A program made the position numbers and the translations under genes. A DNA stretch of 64,000 nucleotides from Oehlia diaphana (lineage: Eukaryota > Glomeromycota > Glomeromycetes > Glomerales > Glomeraceae), in NCBI GenBank assembly GCA_003833135.1, contig QZLH01000269.1:53309-117308 (forward strand), read 5' to 3'. Shown here piece after piece: positions 21,980 through 34,445 of this stretch (the first letter of the stretch is position 1; the number at the start of each line of letters is the position of its first letter). The notes under the pieces were generated by a model that saw nothing but the letters and a program-made list of their open reading frames with translations, was not told the origin of the DNA and searched no databases.

Positions 21980-22981
21980 TTTTTGCTAAAGATACCCGGT
22001 TAAAAATTTTTTTCTCGTTGAATTGTTCCTTTTAAGTTGGTTAATGGTTCCACGTGTGTAATACATGTTTCACGCATTTGTGGGACCGTTCCACAATTTT
22101 TTCTTGAATATCGAAATTATCCGAAGCGTTAGCGAACTGTACTTAACGACCCCCCTGAAATATGCTAAATAAATGACACACGTAGATCACGTAAACGGTT
22201 CCCGTTTTCCTAGTATAATTATTCTTTATTTATAATAAGCAATCAATATATTTTATTAAATCATAAGTATTGAAAATACTTACATCTATAAATGAAATTT
22301 TAATCACATAGCACGGTTTCATTTTTAATATTTTTCTTCAAGTAAACAAATAATTTATTTCACGAAAATTACGATAATAATACCAAGAGAATCTCAAAAT
22401 CTGATACTCAATTTTTTGACGGGTTTAAAGTAGAATACCCTATTGTTCGTTATAGATGATGGATGAGCGATCATATTAAAATTCGGTTGCATATCTATCA
22501 TCAACGATCACCGACAATCGATGATGCGGAATATTGATACAGTATTCTAATTATATTTTTTCCCAGAGAAAAAGACACCCCGATAATCTTTGAACCAATT
22601 ATATTGAGAAGTCACATTTTCGCGTTCAAATATGTACCGTTTTATAGTTATAAGACTGAGACGAAGAATTTTAAGAATTTTTAGTAAACCCTGGTTAAAC
22701 ATTTAACTTTATTAAGAAATTTTATAAAGGTGAATGAAAGCATAGGTAAATATCATAAAAGCAACGAAAAATACTACATAATTATTATTTGTTTGTTAAA
22801 GAATTGATTACATAGTACTATAAGCTTAAGTTTAAATATTGCATAGATGGTGGTCATATATGTAATAATATAATATTTTACTTGTTCCTTAGACCGTAAT
22901 AATATAATATTTACTTGTTCCTTAAACCGTAGAATATATAAAATAGAAATAACTCAATACGTAATAATAAAATATAAAATC
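21980..22981. other. Intergenic
   Basis: This is the upstream region of the coiled-coil gene, with CCACGTGTG and CCACAATTTTT segments around 22040-22100. Near 22870-22925 the phrase taatataatattt(a)cttgttccttaRaccgta is repeated in tandem. No gene is seen. Confidence 0.5.
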
Positions 22982-23425
22982 TTAATGCATAATACTCAAG
23001 TTTTCAAACTTTTCACTAAACGCTTTTAAACTAAAGTCTTCTTCCATTTCTTTTTCAAGCATTTCTGGATTTATAAACACATCATCATCCTTCTCTTTAT
23101 TCACTTTATTCACTTTTAATTGATTAATCTCTTCGATGATAAATGGCTTATCATATGTAAGTTCCTTTAAATGTGTTAATGTTTGTTTTAAATTGATTTT
23201 GATGGTTTCACATATTTTAAAATATTGATTTTTTTGTAAACTTGACATATTCTCCCATGCAATTTTAGCTGATTTAATAGCATCTGTACGTTTAATTTTT
23301 CTTGTTTCACATTTAAGACTGTAAAAATTATTTGAAAATAGAATCCAGGCGTTTGGAGAACGAGATCTCTTATAGGGTGCCGATTTTCTAATAGATTTTG
23401 GGGATTTATTACGTGGCATTTTCAA
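22982..23425 (-). CDS. HMG-box protein (MATA-HMG-like), second copy
   Basis: A single-exon frame of 147 residues from the ATG at 23423-23425. The Met at residue 3 (MPRNKSP) is an alternative start. After a basic N-terminus, residues about 22-80 form an HMG box with the mating-type signature RSPNAWILFSNNF, then RKIKRTDAIKSAKIAWENM and KNQYFKICE. The C-terminal half is acidic (KEKDDDVF, EKEMEEDFSL). It is probably a nuclear DNA-binding protein. The box is clearly different from that at 9167-9709, so the two are not a recent duplicate. Expansion of such genes is known in arbuscular mycorrhizal fungi. Confidence 0.85.
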   Translation of the reverse strand: MKMPRNKSPKSIRKSAPYKRSRSPNAWILFSNNFYSLKCETRKIKRTDAIKSAKIAWENMSSLQKNQYFKICETIKINLKQTLTHLKELTYDKPFIIEEINQLKVNKVNKEKDDDVFINPEMLEKEMEEDFSLKAFSEKFENLSIMH

Positions 23426-25127
23426 GAAAGAAAGAAATAATTTTGAATTTATTATTTAAAGTTATGTCAAATGTCAACTCCTTTTATAATATTTTTTGAT
23501 TTATTGCTATTTTCATCATTCTTATTATGTGGCGTTCTTCATTAGAATAACTATACCGTAATCATTAAAATTATTCGGGTATTGAATCCCGATTGATAGG
23601 CAACTTATAATTACCGTAGATGTAAAAAGTTACCATTTACGATTTTTTTTGGAAATGTAAATTAAAGACGATCAATGCCTGCCTTTCATTCCTTACTTAT
23701 AAGGCAATTATCGGATCTATTTCCTTTCAACTTTATAGAATATATTATTTAATTGAACTCATAGATTAAAGTATGAAATTAATATTATAATATATTATAA
23801 CGAATAAAAAATTGAGATTTATACATGATAATTATTATTAAGTAAATTAACGATCAAATATATTTATAATTGGCTAATGTTTACTTGGTTACTAAACAGA
23901 TCAGGAAATTTATCTATTTATAGATATTTTATAATAAAAATAATATAAAAATAAGTTATTTAACAAATTGGAATGATCACTTTTAATACAATAAAGTAAT
24001 AACTTAATTTCTTATGACTAATAACTTCTTAAAAAATATCAAGATTTCTCTCAAACTTTTTTTTTAAATTTCTTTACTCTCAAAAAGCTTCAAGAAATAT
24101 TTTATGTAATTAATCTACAGAAACAAATGTAAGTACTATTTATCAAAAAAATCTCAACATGAATGGTTGATGAAAATATGATATCTTTAATCTGAAATAT
24201 ATTTTGAGTGTCTTTCAGAATAAAGACAAATGCCATATGCTTATTTCTAAGTAATATGCTCATTAGAATTTCTTACATAATGACCTAGTAGTTATCATGT
24301 AAACACTGTATAGTGTATAATTAATACCTTGCGCACAGAGATTTGCTATGTCATCTGGAAATTCTTGAGTGTTTAAATTGTTTATTGTATATTTTTGATA
24401 ATTTGGTAAAAAAAATTTAACTAAGATACATTAACATAAAATTCTAATAATTGTATTATCATAATTTTTATTATTTATGTATTTTTAAAGTTCTATTGTC
24501 TCAATTGTTAAAATAGAAAAATAATCCAACGCCAAATAACTGAGAAAAATTATTTTGTTCAGTACATATTTAATCAACTGGAATTGTATTAGAATCGGGT
24601 GGTATCGTTAAGATCATTTTCAAATGTACGTGATTCTGATGGCTAAATTGGTCTAACTTTAATTTCAAACGACAATTAATCACAGATTCACACTAACTGA
24701 AAATTGTATTTAAAAATTGGGATGCATCATTCCAAAGTTTATTGTTCAGTTATAGAGAAGATACATGAATTGTATTAGAATTGCATGTCAAGACCATTTT
24801 CGAACGTACATGTAATTCGTGATAACTACCCTTGTAAACAATCACATGATCATGCGATAATGAAGTGCACATTCCATTTTTCCCCACATATATTCCGTAT
24901 ACATTAATATTTTACAAAATGAATTCATATTAATATCGGCATTAACAATGGTACCGTACCGTAATTTCTCAAATTGAAGATGATGGTTATCACTTGAAAA
25001 GCATAGTAATATTATAGTTCTATACCAACATTTTTCACATATAACATTATAATAAAATAATATTTTATTGAATTTGAAAATTAAGATCTATCTATATGAT
25101 GCTTCTAGGCCGGGACACATGAGTCTA
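23426..25127. other. Intergenic, AT-rich
   Basis: No gene is recognised. Two similar segments (attgtattagaatcg... near 24585 and attgtattagaattg... near 24769), each followed by aagaccatttt-like and acgtacat-like phrases, suggest an old local duplication. Confidence 0.45.
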
Positions 25128-25442
25128 GTTATTTATTAGGCCAGTTCATTTCTGATCGTTCGGAATTTTGATCGGTTTGTAGTTGAATAATATTGGTTAA
25201 TAAATTGGTGTAACTCGATCAGTACCCGATTTTCCAGAACTAAATAAAGGTGGAATTTTTTTGATCATATTTTAAAATAGGCAAAGCACAACAAAAACAA
25301 ATGGGCTGATTGGTTATTTGAAATTTTTTTGCGACCAACGATCAGTGTACTCAATTTTGATTTTGATCATAGTTCAGATTGGCTAACGGATTTTGCGATC
25401 AAAAACCCGAACAATCAGAAATGAACTGGCCTATTGTTATTT
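25128..25442. mobile_element. MITE with TAGGCCAG... inverted ends
   Basis: TAGGCCAGTTCATTTCTGAT at the left (from 25137) is matched by the complement of the right end (to about 25433), and similarity continues for about 40 bp with a few mismatches. The direct repeat GTTATTT borders both sides (25128-25134 and 25436-25442) with 2-nt spacers. The 300-bp interior is rich in GATCA motifs and encodes nothing. A diverged partial relative lies near 37838-37945. Confidence 0.75.
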
Positions 25443-25516
25443 TTGAATCACGATTTAACGATCGGCCAATAGCACTTAATTTACTAAAAGCTCCACTAAA
25501 GAACTTATAGTAAGTG

Positions 25517-28500
25517 TTATAAATGGAATAATATCGTAATTGACAATTCTAACCTAATTAAAAAAAAAAAAGTTAAAATAAACATTAAAAATCCAGCCCA
25601 TATAATCAATTTTAAGGTTTCTTTAGATAAACCAGCCTCTTCAGATGACCCATGTTCTTCAGATGAACCAATTTCTTTAGATAAACCAAGCGGACATATA
25701 CTTAAAGTTTCAATATCAATTATACCACATATAGTAAATAATAAAGCTTTTGGTCTACTATTTTTAAACCAATCTCGAAAATTTTCATCACCAAAAGTAA
25801 TTTTTACTATAAGTACTAAATTAATTACTACCGGGGTTATTAAAATTATAAAACTAAAAAAAAAAAAAATTTAAAATTTAATTATTAAATCAAACCAAAA
25901 AAAAATATTTAAATAAATAAATTAATATGTTCAATACCTTGGTATTTGTAAATCAACCTTTTTACTATCAACAATAGCAAAATAAAAATCCATTGTGAAA
26001 TCTGTAATAATTAGTATAATCTTTAAAAAGTAGAATTTTCCCCTATATGTACAGTATGTATATATTCTTTCCATTCTTCTGGATACTTCTTTTTACAAAA
26101 GATTACCATCGCAATTATTAATGATGTAATGATAACAGGAATAAATATGGCCTTGTATTTATCGTATAAATCAACTTTTTTTTTTTTAAAAAAAAAAAAG
26201 AAAAGAAAAAATATTATTGTATATTTTAGAGAAAAAAAAAGAACATAAATAAAATTTTAACAATTTTTACTTACTAGTTACTTGAAATCCATATTCTCTA
26301 TCCAACATATAAGTATTATTATATAAGGATATTGGTGTGTAAGACTTAAATTTTATTAAAGTGTTTAAATCTTTCATAATAGTGTTCGCACTGGATTTAA
26401 ATGGATCATCAGTTGCACTTATTGAGAATAAGAGTACAACTTGTCCTTGATCATTTTGATATTTTTCGGTTGCCCTTATACGATCTGGACTTACAGAAGC
26501 TGCTTCTGATAGTTCAATAGCCAAATTATCTCTAATTTCCTTCTTTTCATGTTCTGATTGTAAATTTAAAAATGATTTTGAACTTTTTATATCAAGTTTT
26601 ACTGAACCATACGAATCACTTATTTTAAAAGAACTTAATATTAGTAACTTCAAAATTATTAATTTTTATTAAGCATAAAACTTGCCTGTAATTTGATTTC
26701 GAGTCCCTCCTAAAAGATACAATTATATAAAATTAATAACATTTTAAAAGTAAATTTAGCAATTAATTCATATCTGTAATAATATACCACTGATTTTTCT
26801 TGATACCCAAAAGAGATTCTTCTGTGTTTTTATGATTCACAAACCCATCATCAACAACTACATAATAAAGTTGATTTGGTTTATTAAATGTACTTTTAAA
26901 AACATTTATTGTAATTTTTTTATCATCGTCATTTGACAAAAAATCCATAGTCTGTCCATTAAAACTTTGTCGAAAACAACTTTCTTTTCCATCTACTTCA
27001 AAGATTGAAATGTTTCCTGAAGAAAGTTCTACAGGTGATTCGTATGTAATGCTCAAAGATGGAGTTTGCATAGGAATAGTATCATTAATTTTTGGAGTAG
27101 TGGAATCGATAATTGGATTAAAATAACCATCATCTATTAAAAATAAAATGATTAGATTTGTTATATTATATTCATTCCTATCTTGTATTAACAATTAATT
27201 CTCAAAATTTATTCTTACCTTCCATGAAACGAGGTAATTCTGAATAATATATATTCCAAATATCACTTGTACCTTCTTGCTTAATTGCAACAACTGAATT
27301 ATTTGGCATCGGAGCGTATCGAGTACCAAACTTTGGTAATTCAAATGGTACAGGAAGATTCCAACTTCCTTGAAATGTTTTATTTGTGTCAAGTACATAA
27401 CCTAATACATCATCATTTTCTTCATTTATTCTAGTGTGTATGGTAAGTAAATATCCTATAAAACAAAAGTTAATAATATTATCTATACACGTTTATCTAG
27501 TATATTCTGTATCATACCTCCATTAAATAAAATTGACATGAAAATATGGTCAACATCAGTTATGTTTAAACCTCGAATTTCTTTAATATCCGTTACAGAA
27601 CTAAAATAATAATTAAATTCAATTAACACGTGGCATCCTTTTTTAAAGTATTATAAATAAACTTACCCAGTGGATGTAAAATCTATTTGTACAATATATC
27701 GTCCACCATTAATACTAATATCAGATACTGCGATAAAACAAGAATAACCAACAATAATAAATGAATTTCCACATGTGATATCATCAATTTTTAATGGTGG
27801 TTTATTAGTATTTTGATAAATCAAAGCGGTTTTTGACACTTTATTTGTTTTAGCTTAAACAAATGTCGCATAAACCCATAACTGAGGATCTACTGGTGAT
27901 CTGAAAGATGATGTAGAACCAAAGGTTATGACGCAATATCCATAACCCACTGTTGGAAATACAATGAATCTTGTTTCGGAATGTATTTGTGTAAATGTAA
28001 TAGTATTCTCATTAATTAAGGTTATTTGTCCTCTTTTGTCACTATGTAATAGCGAAGTTATTTTACGTTATTAATATATTTAAAAATTAAATTTATTCAA
28101 GACATATTGAAAAACTTACGGAGGACTAAAAAATCTCCATTTTATATTGTATGAACCAGTAATAAATTCGGAAACAAAGAATCCTAACTCTGGTTCGATA
28201 GCAAAAAAATTAATTTTACTCGAAAATTGCACACCCTCGTTATTAATATATGCGTCCCCGAGATAATTATTCCTGAAAATAATTAAAATGTTATTCAATA
28301 AAATAATAATAATAATAATAATAATTAGATTGCTATTTTTTTATTCTTACGAAAGTATTTCACCCCGCCAATTTATAATTAATCCAAATACAGCAGGAGA
28401 GGCAGCAACGTCCGTTGTATTTAAATTAGTAAGTATCCTGGAGTTAAAGAATAAACACGTAATCCAGGTTGTCTTTCAACTCCTATATCATATTCTATAT

Positions 28501-28835
28501 TCTACGTTTTCATCACTTTTATTAAAATATTTACAGCTATTAAAATTAAAATCTGGTACTGGCAAAGACATATCAATAGGTATGATAGTCCCATTTGTTG
28601 AATGAATTATACGAAATCTTAGCATCGGTTCAGAGCAATCTTTGCCATAAATGTTCTTAACTACAATTAGAGCTGAACCATCAATGTAAGGTTTGATTGG
28701 GAATGCTTGTAGTTCTGGATTACCTTCTGCATAATGAACATTAATTTCAAAGGAATATTCCATTGATAAGTATTGAAGTAATAGTATTATAAATAATACT
28801 ATCATTGCCATATTTTTAAATTTCTTGGTGACCAT
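25517..28835 (-). pseudogene. Large secreted-ectodomain and multi-pass membrane protein gene, multi-exon, disabled
   Basis: Exons read downward: 28835-28351, 28272-28120, 28041-27667, 27600-27518, 27455-27219, 27133-26788, probably 26709-26686 (24 nt, with a GC donor), 26633-26275, 26174-25938 and 25853-25517. Splice phases agree at every junction. The start is MVTKKFKN, followed by a hydrophobic signal peptide (MIVLFIILLLQYLS). An ectodomain of over 600 residues is rich in beta-type sequence with no family I can name. A membrane segment (AIFIPVIITSLIIAMVIF) and a C-terminal membrane module related to the gene at 17309 follow. Lesions: a frameshift near 28487 (NVEY to EYDIGVER), another near 28425, an in-frame TAA near 27855 after WVYATFV, and a one-base shift in a T-run near 26026. 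A recent pseudogene is the simplest reading; sequencing errors could explain the homopolymer case. Confidence 0.75.
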
Positions 28836-30231
28836 AAAACCGAAAGGTATTAAATATTTTGATTTATATCAATTTTTTTTGTTGTTATCTGTTTTTTAAT
28901 AATGATGAGCAATATTTATAATTATTCACATCTTAATCATGATTGGTATTAAAAATTTTTTATGAATAAAGTAGATCGTTAATTGCTTGAATTGTAAAAT
29001 AAAAACTTTGCACTTTCAATAACTATTTTAATGAATTAACCAAATATTGTATATTATTTGTTCCCTTCGCATTCTCCGAAACTATAAATATTTTTTTTTT
29101 TTTTTTGTGAAATTATATTGTTATATTCATACATTTCCATAAAAGTTTTATAATGTGGCTTAGCTGGCTTAATTGCCGAATGAAAATTTGAAAATTTGAA
29201 ATTTTGAAACATAACTAACCACTTTATTGTACGATTATGGCTAGTGATAATTTTTGGATCTTCACAGAATCAGCTAATCATTAGATGGGTATGCTTTTAT
29301 TTTTATTGATCCCAAGAATAATAATAATAATAATAATAGTAGTTAAATTAACGCAACGTGGTGATGAATTACCGTGGACCAACTGGAACATCCAGGCGAC
29401 TGTGCAGTAGTAACGGGCAGTGACTGGGTAGTGCCTAAATGTAAAAAAAAAAAAAAATAAAGGCTCAATTGACGGAGAAAATTTTAGTTACACGAGTTTT
29501 GATTTCCTTGGCCCTATAAAAAAATTCAATTCTGGAAACTCCGATAAATGATCATTTTTTTTAGTTTTTATTCCGAAAAACTCAGACACGCGATTATTTT
29601 TCTGAAAATTTTTTATAGGGGGAGTGTAACATATTATTTTAATTTTATCGCGTTTTATTTACTTTTATTATTTACTTATTTGTTATTTATTTAGTAATAC
29701 TATTTACCAAATTTATCCATTACGATAAAAAGAAAATTGTTCCTTTTTTTTTATTTGATATCAATCAGGTTTAAGATTTTAAAAAAAAAATGTTTCATCA
29801 AAACTCTTTAATAATAAATAAAAACCTTAGATAAATATTCGTGTTACATAGGCAGATATATGGTTAAAAATTCTTAATAATTTGAATATTTAAATAAATT
29901 AATCGTTAAAAAAGAAAATATCGCAGAATCCTTTTTATTGTGATTTCTGAAATTTTTAGATCATCGCAGCTATTAAAGGTAATTTATTTAAAAATAAATT
30001 TCGCTGGATGGAATTTGCCGAAACTCGCACTTAAAATCACTCTTACAAATCAGAACAACATTATTAATAATTGGATGCATTATTTCATTTACCTTTTTTG
30101 AATTTGTGTTCTGACAACCTTTAAAAAGACAACTAAACCAAAAATAGTTAGTTTCCATTTTTTTCCCATTTGTCAATGACGAAAGTCCACAAATTCGTAA
30201 CAATAGTACTTATCAAACAATTAGGGTGCTG
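28836..30231. other. Intergenic with small repeats
   Basis: No gene is seen. It holds an (AAT)n run at about 29317-29338, a GC-richer stretch at 29350-29440 with no frame worth reporting, and an inverted pair CCCTATAAAAAAATTC/GAAAATTTTTTATAGGG at about 29511 and 29603, likely a tiny foldback element. Confidence 0.45.
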
Positions 30232-30263
30232 TCAGATATTACCTAATATTAGGTAATATCTGA
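30232..30263. repeat. 32-bp perfect palindrome
   Basis: The left half TCAGATATTACCTAAT is followed directly by its exact reverse complement ATTAGGTAATATCTGA with no spacer. It could be a protein-binding site, a cruciform former or the core of a tiny element. Confidence 0.95.
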
Positions 30264-32059
30264 ACTTACTATCAAAATTTAAAAGTATTATTACGCAATA
30301 TTTATTTTGTGAAAGTTTAAATATTGAAGTTTTATTGGTAAATGTAGTGAAAGTTTTAAGTATTTATTTTCTAAACAGAAAAAATTACATAACAACATAC
30401 TGTATGTGAAAAAGTTGTGACAAAACACGTGATATTTTCGGCGTAGATTCTGCGTCACGTATTCCGAACTAATCTATACATGGATCGATCTACCTGATGT
30501 ATAGATGTAGTTTTTACACATATTAATTGGTTATCACGTAACTGATAATTTCTTTAATAAATTTATATTTGAATAAAAGTTGCAGTTCAATTCATTAATA
30601 TATAGAGTACTATTAACTTATTTAATGATAATGAACAATGATCTCAAAAGACTCATATTATACATATATATATATATATATAGTAAACTTTAATATTGAC
30701 TTGTTATGAGTATTGCATAATTAACCATTAGATTATGTATTAAAGTACATAAATTATAAATTTTACAAGGAAATGAAAAATTATCGATAACTTTATAATG
30801 TTTTAGGCGAAAACTAATTTCGAATATCTGTTATGTAAACATTACTAGGATCGATTATCAAAATAATTTAATTGGTTTATTTTATATTTGTTAAAAAGTT
30901 AATACATGCGTGCATGTGCGTTTGTAATTGTATATTATCATTGTCAAAATAAATAAATAAATAAATAAAATATTATTGCAAGATAATGTTTTTTGGCAAT
31001 CAATTATGCCACTTAGCTTGCGGGTTTCACACCTACATAAATATCAATTACACAACATAAATAACAACAAAACAAATAGGATTAATTCATAATCTACTTT
31101 TTCGGTTTTGGTCGAAAAAATTAAATTAAGGTGTCGTTCTAATATAAATAATCAGTGAAAAATCCAGAATAAAAAACTTCTCACCACATTTCACACGCAA
31201 CACACTTAATACGCATAAATAGGCTCAATCTATTATTGATATTCTATATTTCTTCAACTACGTTATAAAAAAAAATTGTCATAAAATATAAATAGCTCAA
31301 AATAAAATAAATAAAATAAAAATAATTATTATTCTAAAAAAATGATAAACTTAATTAACGGTAAAATGTATTATGTATCAGTAAGTAAATATTTGATCAC
31401 TGATAATTTCACACTCTTTAATTCCATATTTAATAAAAAAATACTTCATTAATCACTAGATGGCCAATCTTTATAAGCGAATGTTATGAATCACAATATT
31501 TCATAATAACATATTACGTTAATCTATTAACTGCAACAATTTTCACACTCTTGGCTGGTGTAAGTGATTAATTTATAGGGAATTTTAATTATGAGGTTAA
31601 TAGCACATCGAGAATTAAATCTGTTATCGAATGGAATAATAGCACCATTAGAAGGATTTTTGGGATTTCCATGCTAGGGGGTATAGGTAAGAAACAAATA
31701 TCATTCATTTATATTATTAGATTAGTATCATGTGATTAATTTCAAATTTTTATTATAGCAGTGTAACGTTAATAATTGATGTTCTTCCAACATACAGTAT
31801 TATATACAGTATATCGAGAAATGATATCAGATGCACAATGGATAACTGCTCAACTTTCTGTAATAACTTATCTAGCGGAATATTTCGTACATTACCTCAT
31901 ATGCCATTTTTTCAACATCTTTTTCTGATAATCAATCTTCAACAACTAATATGACAATATGCGTGCCAACATCATATTTAATAAGAATATTATATTGGAC
32001 AATATCAATTACGTTAATTATAATAACATCTGGATCAGCAATGTTAGCAGGATATCTAT
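30264..32059. other. Intergenic
   Basis: No gene is seen apart from possible remnants directly before the permease relic. A TA repeat lies at about 30662-30682 and an (AAAT)n run at about 30950-30969. Confidence 0.5.
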
Positions 32060-33120
32060 AATAGAGAGTCCTCAAGATAAACAAAATAAAATTTTGGGTG
32101 TAGCTTATGGTATTGGACTAAAAATAAACAATGAGGAATTGTTACTACGCCAGGAATTATTTGGAATATGGTCAAATCTCCTGGAACTGTATTATTATTA
32201 TGGTTAATCGGTGGTATTGTAAGTATGGCGGGGTCATTATCTTATGTTGAACTTGGCGTTATACATAAGATAAGTGGTGGAGAAACAAAATATTTACAAA
32301 CCGCTTATCCTAAGCCAAAAATTTTGATGAGTTATCTTTTTAGTTTCATGCATATTTTGTAAATATAATTTCGATGTTTCATAATTTCTTATTTTATTTA
32401 AAAAAACTTTATTTGTAATTGCTGTATATATAATTTTTTAATTTAGCGCTATTCGACCAGGAATTATTAGTGCAGTTTTACAATCAGCAGCCCAGTATTC
32501 TTGGTTTACTATTAATGGACGTAGATATGATGAGGGTATTAAGCATGATACAACTGGATGGAATCTTCCTTTTTCCCCATTTTGGTAATAAGAATGTTTA
32601 ATTATCGTCGCGTTAAAGTAACATCAACTGTTAAAATGACTAATCCAAAATTTTTATTTATTTTATTAGGTTTACAAAAAAATTGGCAGTCGTATATATC
32701 ATATGATTAATAATAGATGGGCTAATTATATAAATCAATCCCTAGCTGTCATAAAATTGATTACATATTCGATTATCGCTTTAGTCGGAATTTATAGATT
32801 AGCATCGAGTTGGTCTGTAAGTCGGTTTAATTGGGAACATCCAATAAATAGTGATACGAATATTTTAGCTTATTCTTCTTCCATTTTATTAGTAAGTATA
32901 CACGTTTGTGATTTTTATGGTTTTATTCGTAAATAAATTTAATTATTATTTCATTTTATAGATTATGTTTAGTTATGATGGATGGAATACTTTTAATTGT
33001 AAGTCATTTAAATTTCTTTTTAAAAAAAAATTAATTGATGTATTCGTTATCAATAATAAAATTGTTTATTTTATAGACTCGCTAGATGAATTCCGAAAAC
33101 CTTATTTTCAGTAATAGTAT
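32060..33120 (+). pseudogene. Amino-acid permease (LAT/APC type), truncated and frameshifted
   Basis: Reading across introns gives a typical APC-family start. LGVAYGIGL leads, after a one-base shift near 32130, into GIVTTPGIIWNMVKSPGTV, then LLLWLIGGIVSMAGSLSYVE, SGGETKYLQTAYPKPKIL, AIRPGIISAVLQSAAQYSWF, RWANYINQSLAVIKLITYS, FSYDGWNTFN and YSLDEFRKP. Introns are visible near 32359-32446, 32584-32669, 32892-32961 and 33001-33077. A second shift near 32690 spoils KKLAVVYI before HMINNRW. Everything after FRKP is missing: the second half of the transporter is absent, and a TTTCGCCGAA-type repeat stands close by at 33163. An intact protein would import amino acids at the plasma membrane. This copy cannot work. 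Confidence 0.8.
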
Positions 33121-33162
33121 CAGTGTCGAAATTTGATTTCTAATTCATTTATATACATATAT

Positions 33163-33312
33163 GTATGTACCGTAACCGGTTTAGGGTATCGGGACATTTC
33201 GCCGAATAATAATCTCTGGTCTGAGTTATTTATAATTCTGCATAATGTTGGCCCTATTTTTCGGCGAAACGTCCTTTCGGCGAAACGGCTTTCGGCGAAA
33301 TGTACTGTAACC
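33163..33312 (-). repeat. TTTCGCCGAA-type repeat, inverted copy
   Basis: Read on the minus strand it starts GGTTACAGTACATTTCGC and continues with CCGAAA units, as does 1232-1380. The other end again has GGTTACGGTACA (about 33164-33176), and gacatttcgccgaa near 33203 is inverted against ttcggcgaaacgtcc near 33258. It is a defined short dispersed element with internal inverted units. Confidence 0.75.
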
Positions 33313-33421
33313 GTTTCATTGATAATTTTTATATAATCTAAAAGATTAAAAAACTAAAATTTATAAATTATAGTTAATTCGGCGTAATAAAAAAAATGAT
33401 TTGAAGAAAAATCAATTCGAT

Positions 33422-33766
33422 ATGAATGATAAAGAATTAAATGAAAATTCTAGCCTATTTTCAAATATAACTCGAGAATATAAAAGTTCCATTACCTTTT
33501 GCAATAATTTTATATTAGCAGGTTTATTCATTTTAGTGTTTTCTTTTGTTGTTAATGTTGAATATCCTAAAGATAAACCAAATTGCGATCTAAGAGAAAA
33601 AACGGCACAACAATTAGCTCCGATACTTATTAGTTATGGATTTCTTTTTGTTGCTTTAACATGTTGGTATTCCTTTTATTGCTGGTGGGGTACTATAAAA
33701 GATCAAAGAGAGGCTGCTATTATGAGAATAGCGAATGAAAATGAAAAATCTTATGATTTTAATTAA
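33422..33766 (+). CDS. Small two-pass membrane protein, unknown
   Basis: 114 residues from the ATG at 33422; the frame is open a little further upstream but without an ATG. The N-terminus is hydrophilic (MNDKELNENSSLFSNITREY). Two membrane segments follow: around NFILAGLFILVFSFVVNV and around LAPILISYGFLFVALTCWYS. They are joined by a loop containing PNCDLREKTAQQ, and the end is charged (DQREAAIMRIANENEKS). I do not recognise the family. It lies where the missing end of the permease relic would be, but its sequence does not look like the C-terminus of an APC transporter. It may be the last exon of a longer gene or a stand-alone gene. Confidence 0.5.
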   Translation: MNDKELNENSSLFSNITREYKSSITFCNNFILAGLFILVFSFVVNVEYPKDKPNCDLREKTAQQLAPILISYGFLFVALTCWYSFYCWWGTIKDQREAAIMRIANENEKSYDFN

Positions 33767-34445
33767 TTAAATAATTTATTATTATTATATTGTTATTTAA
33801 AAATAGTTATTTGTAAATTAAAGTGAGAGGTGGCGCAGAAAGACGGTTACATTTATATTACGACTGGTTCGTATTTATTATTGTATATCCTATCATTTAG
33901 CGCTGCTTTTTATAAATTTCAAAGTTTTTGAATACATTTTTCAATAAGTTGTACCTTTTAATAACTTAAAGTACATGTAATATATATATTAATGGTACAT
34001 TATTAAATGAGTTAAAAATGAATAGTATTAATTATTAATTATTTTTAACGGATTTTTTTAAATGATAAAAGTATTTTAAGTTATATTTTTCAAATCGGTC
34101 ATTGAGTGACGTATGGTGATATTTAGCACATGCAATATAAGAATATATATAATATCATTACCCATTACTTGTAATTAACATATTTTTATTTAGTTTTTTT
34201 TTATTACTAATAATATTAGTCATATATGATTATAATGATTATAGATGACTATAAAAATTTATATTATGTAAATTTTTCATTACCGTGCGGATTTTAAAAT
34301 TGCATCAACGATCCGATTAAACCATCATGTAATATTAATCAAAATGTAGTAATTTGCGTAACACTACATTTGAGTCATAGTTTCAAAATATCAAATTATT
34401 TTATTTATATAAACCCCATTTTTGAACATTTGGTTCTGCAGTTTT
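33767..34445. other. Intergenic, AT-rich
   Basis: Nothing is recognised. Confidence 0.5.
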
